Positions 7,622 through 13,592 of a stretch of 64,000 nt of DNA are shown here, one piece after another. The stretch lies in the NCBI RefSeq assembly GCF_008386505.1, contig NZ_VUNZ01000001.1:496001-560000 (forward strand), written 5' to 3'. How positions within the stretch are numbered: position 1 is the first letter of the stretch; each line of letters starts with the position of its first letter. This DNA comes from Chryseobacterium sediminis (GTDB lineage Bacteria; Bacteroidota; Bacteroidia; Flavobacteriales; Weeksellaceae). Both the position numbers and the translations under genes were made by a program. The notes beneath the pieces were generated by a model. The model did no database searches and had not been told where the DNA came from. It was given only the letters and a program-made list of their open reading frames with translations.

Positions 7622-7638
7622 GGTTAAAAATATTAATC
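7622..7638. promoter_or_regulatory. inverted repeat abutting start codon (copy 2)
   Basis: GGTTAAAAATATTAATC directly precedes the SRAP ATG at 7639. Arms GGTTAA/TTAATC pair with one mismatch; spacer AAATA is identical to that of copy 1 at 6976-6990, and both are preceded by TTTA. Confidence 0.45.
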
Positions 7639-8295
7639 ATGTGCAACCGAGTAGATAATGCTGGACTTTCAATTGAGGAAGTTTCAGCAAACCTGGCAGC
7701 GGAAATCGTTGAGGGTAATTACATTCTTAAGCCGGAGGTTAATGCCTTCGATGTCCCGGCAATGCCAATAGTTTTAGATCACCACGGCCGGAAGATCACC
7801 CACGGAACCTGGCGACTTTATAAAGAAGCCGATAAATCAAAGCCTGGGAAAGGTATAAATTTGACCGCGGAAAAAACTCACACATTTTACAGAAAGTTTG
7901 AGCACAACAGGGCGGTGGTTCCGGTTACCGGCTTCTATGATTGGATGCATGTTCAGAATCCAGGTAGAAAAACTCCAATCACAGTAAAGCACCGTGTTAA
8001 CTGGAAGGATCAGGATCATTTTTATATTGCTGCATTTTATGACGTCTGGGATAATGGAGAAATAGGTTTTGGACTCGTTACTACCGTTGCAAATGAATTA
8101 ATGAGCGTAGTTCATAATTCAAAACTTCGAATGCCGATTTGTATGGATGTTGGAACGGCAAATAGATTTCTAAATGATGATCCAATTGAAAGCTTCGAGT
8201 TCCCAGCCTATGATCCTGCGCTCGTTGCTGTCAACCTGGAACCGCAAAAAATGCCCAAACAAGATCCACCAACCCAAACCTCACTTTTTGGATAA
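7639..8295 (+). CDS. SRAP domain protein (YedK/HMCES-like)
   Basis: 218 residues from the ATG at 7639; the longer frame to 7612 is rejected because the family requires Cys2, exposed after Met removal, as in MCNR here. Further motifs: NLTAEKTHTFYRKF (the NARAE-type segment), VVPVTGFYDWMH and VVHNSKLRMPICMD, which carries the active-site His. SRAP proteins crosslink to abasic sites in single-stranded DNA and protect them. On a prophage it may guard replicating phage DNA. The next gene overlaps its stop codon (TAATG). Confidence 0.9.
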   Translation: MCNRVDNAGLSIEEVSANLAAEIVEGNYILKPEVNAFDVPAMPIVLDHHGRKITHGTWRLYKEADKSKPGKGINLTAEKTHTFYRKFEHNRAVVPVTGFYDWMHVQNPGRKTPITVKHRVNWKDQDHFYIAAFYDVWDNGEIGFGLVTTVANELMSVVHNSKLRMPICMDVGTANRFLNDDPIESFEFPAYDPALVAVNLEPQKMPKQDPPTQTSLFG

Positions 8296-8663
8296 TGGAA
8301 GATCATAAACACATATTTCAGCTTCTGGCAAACTATATAGAAGAAGACCCAAATGATATGGTAAACTTTTACGATGATGCTATGAACTTAATCCGTGGAG
8401 CCGCAGCGGATAAAAATATAGAATTTGATGGTTACTTTCGGGAACGCTGGGAAATCTCAGCAGATACAATTTTCGAGTTTGACGAAGATTATTTTGAGGA
8501 CGAAGACCGCCGGGATCTTTACGTTTTTCTATCGGCTTTAGTTGATGAAGATATTTTCAATTATCTCCATTACGTATGGCACCATGTGTTTCACCAAGAA
8601 CTTACCGAGGATATTTTAGAAAGACGAATTCTTGAACTAAAAGAAAAAGGCGTAACTTTTTAG
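8295..8663 (+). CDS. acidic hypothetical protein downstream of SRAP
   Basis: 122 residues, strongly acidic (FDEDYFEDEDRRDLYVF), no signal or membrane helix. The start codon shares one base with the SRAP stop, implying translational coupling. Acidic small proteins in phages often mimic DNA or bind basic host proteins, but no family is recognised. The stop lies inside a terminator shared with the integrase gene. Confidence 0.65.
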   Translation: MEDHKHIFQLLANYIEEDPNDMVNFYDDAMNLIRGAAADKNIEFDGYFRERWEISADTIFEFDEDYFEDEDRRDLYVFLSALVDEDIFNYLHYVWHHVFHQELTEDILERRILELKEKGVTF

Positions 8664-8678
8664 TTTCGCCTTTTATTT
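8646..8678. terminator. bidirectional terminator between prophage operon and integrase
   Basis: AAAGGCG-T-AACT pairs with AGTT-T-CGCCTTT (one T-T mismatch) and has a T run on both strands. It overlaps the last codons of the 122-residue gene and lies just after the integrase stop on the other strand. Confidence 0.7.
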
Positions 8679-8679
8679 G

Positions 8680-9825
8680 TTATTCAAATTTTGGCATCAG
8701 ACTTCTTGCTTTTTCAAATTCTTTTTCCTGATGTTTTGTTGCGTAAATTTCTGTTATTTTTTCAGATGAATGCCCGAAAACTTCCTTTATGGTTTTTAGG
8801 TTCATGCCATTTTCTTCCTTGTCATTTGCTCCCTTGTGTTTAAACCAATACATTTTTTTATTAATTTTAAGTATGTCGTGAGCGTTTTGTGTCCACATTC
8901 TTTGCATTGAACTTTTAGAAATTGGATATGGTGCTGGAATGAATTTTTTATCTATGTTTTTACTATGAGGAGCAGCAACCCCAAAAAGGTAATTTTCAGG
9001 AATGCTCAAATCAAATTGCATTAATTCATGCTTTAAATCGTTAGAAATAGGAACTCTACGGCCTTTTGTTTTACTCGCTTCTCTGGGAAGAGTAATAATT
9101 TTTTTATCAAGATTAATCATTGAACATTGTACTCTTCTTATCTCGGCAGGTCTAATTCCCGACTCATAAATCATTCGTAGAAATACATTGAAATTTGGGC
9201 ATACTTTATTATAATGCTCAATAATCAATTTTTGTTCTTCGTCAGTAATAAGATCGATCTCTCTAGACTCTTCATTTTCTAAATACGATATGCCTCTTGC
9301 GGGGTTTAATTTTACAATGAACTCTTTTTTCAATACTGTAAAAATAGAGCGTAAAACATTGGAAACCTTATTATATCTTAAGTTTGACCATTCGTATTTA
9401 TCAACTGCTGCATCTAGTAAGAGTTTTATGTGATATGAATCAAACTCTTTTATATCGTGGTCATTCCAGTCAAGCTTCTGTATAACGGGTTTAAGGAGTC
9501 TGTAAACTAATTCGTAATCCTGGTATGTGACTTTTGCCAGCTTACCCTTAAGGATGGTAAATGCATAATCAAAAGCTTCAATGATATTGTAATTATGATC
9601 CTCGGGCTGAGGAAGTGTTTTCTTTTTAATCGGAACCCATCCTCTTTTTAATCGATCCTCAACCACTGAAGCTAAGGCCAAACCATAAACTTCCCTTTCT
9701 TTTACATCTTCTATTTTGTTAATATCTTCCCTCACCTTTGTCGGGTGACCTCCGTTAAATCTAAACCAAACATACCAATCTTTACCCGATGATTTTAGCT
9801 TTGGTTTTGTCCATGTGTTTTTCAT
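8680..9825 (-). CDS. prophage tyrosine recombinase (integrase)
   Basis: 381 residues. An N-terminal SAM-like core-binding domain lies at about 75-170, the catalytic domain at about 185-370. Visible catalytic residues: Arg225 in SGIRPAEIRR, the Lys region in KTKGRRVPIS, His330 in WFKHKGA, His352 in VFGHSSEKI and Tyr361 in TEIYATKH. The usual HxxR arginine is missing, since His330 is followed by KGA; comparable 'KHTG' forms occur in other Bacteroidota integrases. It should catalyse insertion and excision at att sites. It faces inward from the right end of the prophage, so the attachment site is expected in 9826-10196. Confidence 0.88.
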   Translation of the reverse strand: MKNTWTKPKLKSSGKDWYVWFRFNGGHPTKVREDINKIEDVKEREVYGLALASVVEDRLKRGWVPIKKKTLPQPEDHNYNIIEAFDYAFTILKGKLAKVTYQDYELVYRLLKPVIQKLDWNDHDIKEFDSYHIKLLLDAAVDKYEWSNLRYNKVSNVLRSIFTVLKKEFIVKLNPARGISYLENEESREIDLITDEEQKLIIEHYNKVCPNFNVFLRMIYESGIRPAEIRRVQCSMINLDKKIITLPREASKTKGRRVPISNDLKHELMQFDLSIPENYLFGVAAPHSKNIDKKFIPAPYPISKSSMQRMWTQNAHDILKINKKMYWFKHKGANDKEENGMNLKTIKEVFGHSSEKITEIYATKHQEKEFEKARSLMPKFE

Positions 9826-9840
9826 AAGTTACTATTTTAA

Positions 9841-9858
9841 TTTGTGCCGTTTTGTGCC
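9841..9858. repeat. direct repeat TTTGTGCC, possible integrase arm sites
   Basis: TTTGTGCC occurs at 9841-9848 and 9851-9858, exactly one helical turn apart, 16 bases upstream of the integrase start. Spacing and position fit arm-type integrase binding or autoregulation sites. Inference from layout only. Confidence 0.35.
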
Positions 9859-9905
9859 AAACGCGTATAGTAAATTTACGAAAATACTTCTATAAAAGGG
9901 CTGTA

Positions 9906-9937
9906 GATTAAAAGAATCTGCCCTTTAGGGGCAGATT
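9906..9937 (-). terminator. hairpin with leftward T run
   Basis: GAATCTGCC and GGCAGATTC form a 9-bp perfect stem (9914-9937). On the minus strand it is followed by TTTTAATC, so it can end leftward transcription. It lies between the epoxide hydrolase terminator and the integrase and may insulate the prophage or be part of the attachment region. Confidence 0.5.
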
Positions 9938-9977
9938 CAGTAGATAAATACATCTCATTTTTTTAATTAGACAACAA

Positions 9978-10015
9978 TAAAAAGCACAGCCGACAATGCT
10001 GTGCTTAAATTTTTA
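9978..10015. terminator. bidirectional terminator
   Basis: AAGCACAGC and GCTGTGCTT form a 9-bp stem with a 7-base loop; T-rich runs follow on both strands. It most likely ends the epoxide hydrolase transcript, which comes from the right. Confidence 0.75.
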
Positions 10016-10144
10016 TTTCAAATTTAATTGCAATTTCAATAGTAGTAAGAAAAGCAAATAAAGTTTCCACTTCGATTTTTATTACATAGTAAATGTAGTA
10101 ATAATTTTAATACGAAATATGAATTTAATGTTAAAATTCACAAG

Positions 10145-10168
10145 TTATCCACAATTTGTTGTGGATAA
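10145..10168. promoter_or_regulatory. two head-to-head DnaA-box-like sites
   Basis: TTATCCACAA and TTGTGGATAA form a perfect 10-bp inverted repeat with a 4-base loop. Each arm contains TTATCCACA, the consensus DnaA box. The preceding 120 bases are very AT-rich. Chance, a regulatory DnaA site and a replication-linked site all remain possible. Confidence 0.4.
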
Positions 10169-10196
10169 GTCTAGACTAGGGGTAAAATCCTCTTTT

Positions 10197-11306
10197 TTAT
10201 TTAACAGAATAAAAGAATGACCTTAGTTCATCTGCAAACATATGAGGTAATTCCAGTGCGGCAAAATGACCGCCTTCATTCATCTTTTTAAAGCTGGTTA
10301 CATTCACGAAACGTTCTGCCCACTGTTTAGGAAACTGAGCTTCACGGGGAAATACAAGCACTCCGGCCGGAACATTGCTTTTTTGATGAATGTGTGTTCC
10401 GCTCCATAGAGATGCTGCGTCTTCTTTGTACATTCTGGCAGAAGAACCTATTGTTTGAGTCACCCAGTAAATCATAATATTGGTGAGTATCTCATCTCTT
10501 CCTCCGAAGGCAGTTTCTATTAATTCCGGTGGCGATCCGGCATTTATAAAACTTATGATCCAGCCTGCAAGTCCTATAGGAGAGTCGTTTAGTCCGTAAG
10601 CAAGAGACTGGGGTTTGGTAGACTGTACCATTGCATAAGCTCCTTCGCTATACCACCAGTGCTGGACAAACTGTGCGAATTGTTTTTCATCTTCACTCAT
10701 TGTTGTCGGATTTTCCTGACCGGTTGGGTATCCTACGTCTGTAAGATGAACCGCTTCCATTACATCAGGGTATTTTGAAGTCAGTGCTTTTACTACTCCC
10801 ATTCCTATATCTCCTCCGGCAGCACAGAATTTTTCATATCCAAGGACTTCAGTCATTAGTTTTTTCCAAAGATCTGCGACTTTCTCACTGTTGACTGTTG
10901 TTTTATCAGAAAAGCCAAATCCCGGAATAGAAGGGATAACCAGATCAAAACTCTGTTCGCCTTCGGTAAGCAAGGGGATAATTTTATGAAAACGGTAATA
11001 ACTGTCTGGCCAGCCATGAGTAAGAATCAAAGGTTTGGGGTTGGGACCTTTACCTCTGATGTATTGAAAATGAATCAGAATTCCGTCTATGCGGGTTGTG
11101 TACTGCGGATGTTGATTTAACTGCTGTTCATGCATTTTCCAGTTGTAATCATTTACCCAGTAGTTGGTAAGCTCTTTCAGATAAGTTTCGTTCGTACCAT
11201 AGTTCCAGCCGGAGCCTTCGGGTTCTTCGGGCCATCTGGTGTTTTGGATACGGTTTTTAAGGTCGGTTATCACCGATTCGGGGATGTTAACAGTAAATGG
11301 TTCCAT
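10197..11306 (-). CDS. epoxide hydrolase, alpha/beta fold
   Basis: 369 residues. The N-terminal region (about 1-110) matches the EHN domain, with RWPEEPEGSGWNYG. HGWPDSYYRF at 97-106 supplies the oxyanion-hole motif HGWP. Asp166 in AAGGDIGMG is the nucleophile expected for epoxide hydrolases (not Ser), and a C-terminal EGGHFAALE provides the His. It would open epoxides through a covalent ester. No signal peptide. A single-gene unit next to the prophage end with a terminator at 9978; substrate unknown. Confidence 0.9.
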   Translation of the reverse strand: MEPFTVNIPESVITDLKNRIQNTRWPEEPEGSGWNYGTNETYLKELTNYWVNDYNWKMHEQQLNQHPQYTTRIDGILIHFQYIRGKGPNPKPLILTHGWPDSYYRFHKIIPLLTEGEQSFDLVIPSIPGFGFSDKTTVNSEKVADLWKKLMTEVLGYEKFCAAGGDIGMGVVKALTSKYPDVMEAVHLTDVGYPTGQENPTTMSEDEKQFAQFVQHWWYSEGAYAMVQSTKPQSLAYGLNDSPIGLAGWIISFINAGSPPELIETAFGGRDEILTNIMIYWVTQTIGSSARMYKEDAASLWSGTHIHQKSNVPAGVLVFPREAQFPKQWAERFVNVTSFKKMNEGGHFAALELPHMFADELRSFFYSVK

Positions 11307-11898
11307 ATTTATATATTATATTGGTGTAAAATGGCGGTTTTGAAAAGTGTTGATAATAAGAATGTTATCAAAGTTATAAACTTTCTCTTTTAATAAGTGT
11401 TGTCAAAATCATAATTTTTTTGATTTTTTAATGGTGAAAAAAATGTAACTTTAATTCATTAAAATCTCGTAATACATATTACTGATTCAGGGATCATTCT
11501 GAAACCTGAAAATCTTAGGTTCAATTTCTGAACCCAATATCTTTATTATATCAAAACTAAAGCAAAGACAAAACGTCATTTGTACTGTCAATGGTCAATA
11601 GCATTTAAAAAGTTGTTGATTATTGATGTTTAACATAGAAGTTGTTTAAACTTTACAAAACCACAAAAGTCACAAAAGCTTTCATTTTAAAACACTTTAG
11701 CTCACTTAAGCAAGTTGAATATAATTCTACAAAAAAGCTCACATAAGATGAAAGTCAAAGATTTTCACAAAACTTAAGTGTACTTACTATGCATAAAGTT
11801 TAACTCTAAAAAGACTTAAGTGTTCAAAACTTTTGTGCCTTTTGTGGTTAAAAATCATCAATATAAATGTTTAAACAACTTCATTAAAAAAAATCAAT
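11307..11898. other. long intergenic region with inverted-repeat element
   Basis: 592 bases between two divergent genes. The first 330 bases hold AT-rich promoter DNA with nothing specific. The rest is an inverted-repeat element (11639-11881), listed separately. No ORF of interest. Confidence 0.5.
11639..11881. repeat. MITE-like inverted-repeat element, 243 bp
   Basis: Ends are a perfect 13-bp terminal inverted repeat, AAGTTGTTTAAAC and GTTTAAACAACTT. Inside, AACCACAAAAGTCACAAAAG (11659) and its near complement CTTTTGTGCCTTTTGTGGTT (11830) form a second inverted pair. No ORF inside. The inner motif resembles the GCGCAAAG motifs of elements at 55915 and 61630. Confidence 0.6.
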
Positions 11899-12540
11899 AT
11901 GAATACATATAAAATTGCCATAATCGGCGGAACAGGAAAATCCGGAAAATATCTGGTACAAAACCTTCTTGAGAAAGGGCATTTCCTTAAACTTTTAGTA
12001 AGACATCCTGAAAATTTTACTATTCAAAATCCATTAATTGAAGTGGTAAAAGGAGATGCAAGAGAGGAAGCAGCTGTCCGTTCATTGATTGAAGGGACGG
12101 ATATTGTAATGAGTACTTTAGGGCAACCAAAAGGAGAGAAGTCTATATTCAGTGATGCGGCGAAAAATATCATCAGAGCGATGAATCATCATGGCATCAG
12201 CCGGTATATTGTGACCACAGGTTTGAGTGTGAATACATTATCTGATCAAAAAAATGAAAAGGTAAAAATGGCTACAGACTGGATGTATAAGAACTATCCT
12301 GAGACAACTGCTGATAAACAAAAGGAGTACGAACTTCTTATGGAGAGTAATCTGGATTGGACTTTGGTAAGACTGCCCTTGATTCACCTTACAGAAGAAA
12401 ATTTCGTAACTGAAACAAATCTTATCGACTGTCGGGGGGAAAATATCAGTGCATCAGATCTGGCAGCATTTTTAGTTTCTCAAATTGATACTCCTGAATA
12501 TATAAGGAAGAGTCCGTTTTTGTATAATCTAAAAGAGTAA
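11899..12540 (+). CDS. NAD(P)-binding atypical SDR protein
   Basis: 213 residues. The N-terminal nucleotide-binding motif GGTGKSGKYL at about 10-19 follows the first beta strand, as in NmrA-like/atypical short-chain dehydrogenases; TTGLSVNTLS and LDWTLVRLP match the later part of the family. The classical YxxxK pair is not obvious, so it may act as an NAD(P)-sensing or isomerase-like protein rather than a typical dehydrogenase. Monocistronic, flanked by an inverted-repeat element on each side (11639 and 12564). Confidence 0.75.
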   Translation: MNTYKIAIIGGTGKSGKYLVQNLLEKGHFLKLLVRHPENFTIQNPLIEVVKGDAREEAAVRSLIEGTDIVMSTLGQPKGEKSIFSDAAKNIIRAMNHHGISRYIVTTGLSVNTLSDQKNEKVKMATDWMYKNYPETTADKQKEYELLMESNLDWTLVRLPLIHLTEENFVTETNLIDCRGENISASDLAAFLVSQIDTPEYIRKSPFLYNLKE

Positions 12541-12563
12541 CTATTTTATTAATAAAAAGAAGT

Positions 12564-12680
12564 AGTTGTCAAATAGTTTGAGCTTTGTCATTCTGACGAA
12601 GGAAGAATCTCATTGATAACCAATATATGAGATTCTTCACTACATTTCATTTCGTTCAGAATGACATTTCTGAGACAACT
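12564..12680. repeat. MITE-like inverted-repeat element, 117 bp
   Basis: Ends AGTTGTC and GACAACT. Next inward are GTCATTCTGACGAA... and ...TTCGTTCAGAATGAC, then GAATCTC and GAGATTC. It folds into one long imperfect hairpin with no coding capacity. A shorter relative lies at 30574. It sits between convergent genes and may also act as their terminator. Confidence 0.65.
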
Positions 12681-12698
12681 GATTCTGTTTAAATATCT

Positions 12699-13466
12699 CT
12701 ATTTCTTACGACCATACATCAAAATACGCTTAAATGCATAGATGGCTGGATATTTTGTAAATCTTTGTGCTATTCGTGATTTAAATTCGGTAATGAAATT
12801 TTCTTTCTGATCATCTTCCAGACGTTCCAGATAAGGTAATAAAGCTGTTCCTGAAATAAATTCATATAAAGCCTCATGATCATCTGCAATGATAGGATAC
12901 ACTTTCTGGAAAATTTCTATATCCTGAATTCTGTTATCAAACAGAATCTGAGCATAATCATCCATTGAAAGCACCGGTGAATCACGGTTGAAATGATTTA
13001 GTTGTGATGCATAAGGTTCTTCATCTGCCATTTCTGTCAGAATCTGATTGAGAATATTTTCTTTCTGAACAGGCATCTGTATGGCCAACTGGCCTGAAGG
13101 AGATAACAGTTCAATGATTTTTGGAAATAAAGTTTCATGATCATCTGCCCATTGCAGAGCCGCATTACTGAAAACAAGATCCCACTTTTGATCAGACTGT
13201 GCCGTTTCTTCAATGCTCTGAAGTTTAAAATGTAAGTTTTCATTTTCAAATTTTTTCGATTTTTCAAGCATTTCTGCCGATGAATCGATTCCTAAAAATG
13301 TAGAACCTGTCAGTTTTTCAGTTAAAATGGAAGTCTGTTCTCCGGTACCACAGCCTAAGTCAATGGCTTTTATATTGTTTTCAGGCTTGATCAATGCTGC
13401 TAAATCATAAAAAGGCTTGTAGCGTACATCCTTGTACTGATCGTATAATTCGGGATTCCAGGGCAT
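12699..13466 (-). CDS. class I methyltransferase, trans-aconitate type
   Basis: 255 residues. The N-terminus MPWNPELYDQYKDVRYKPFYDL matches the start of trans-aconitate 2-methyltransferases (Tam). The AdoMet motif is IDLGCGTGEQT at about 40-50, with the acidic end of the second strand in GIDSSAEM and motif FSNAALQWADDH. Tam detoxifies trans-aconitate by methylation; substrate assignment is by whole-family resemblance. Its C-terminus, YPAIYAFKRILMYGRKK, also fits that family. Single gene, separated from uvrA by a strong terminator on the uvrA side. Confidence 0.75.
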   Translation of the reverse strand: MPWNPELYDQYKDVRYKPFYDLAALIKPENNIKAIDLGCGTGEQTSILTEKLTGSTFLGIDSSAEMLEKSKKFENENLHFKLQSIEETAQSDQKWDLVFSNAALQWADDHETLFPKIIELLSPSGQLAIQMPVQKENILNQILTEMADEEPYASQLNHFNRDSPVLSMDDYAQILFDNRIQDIEIFQKVYPIIADDHEALYEFISGTALLPYLERLEDDQKENFITEFKSRIAQRFTKYPAIYAFKRILMYGRKK

Positions 13467-13555
13467 AAAAATAATTTTGAATTGATATTATAAAGGTAAA
13501 GAATCTATCTTAAAACAGGGTTCAAAATGCTACAGTTATTATTTTAAATTGACAT

Positions 13556-13590
13556 AAAAAAGCGACTGTTTCTAAAACAGTCGCTTTTTA
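13556..13590. terminator. bidirectional terminator after uvrA
   Basis: AGCGACTGTT and AACAGTCGCT make a 10-bp perfect stem with a 5-base loop, flanked by A and T runs. It ends the uvrA transcript on the minus strand. Confidence 0.85.
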
Positions 13591-13592
13591 TT

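Larger units (their letters stand above)
9826..10196. other. noncoding right end of prophage / chromosome junction
   Basis: 371 bases without a gene. Contents: TTTGTGCC direct repeat, a 9-bp hairpin at 9914, a bidirectional terminator at 9980, AT-rich DNA and two inverted DnaA-box-like 9-mers at 10145. The att core must be nearby, but the left junction is outside the window, so the duplicated sequence cannot be identified. Confidence 0.5.
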
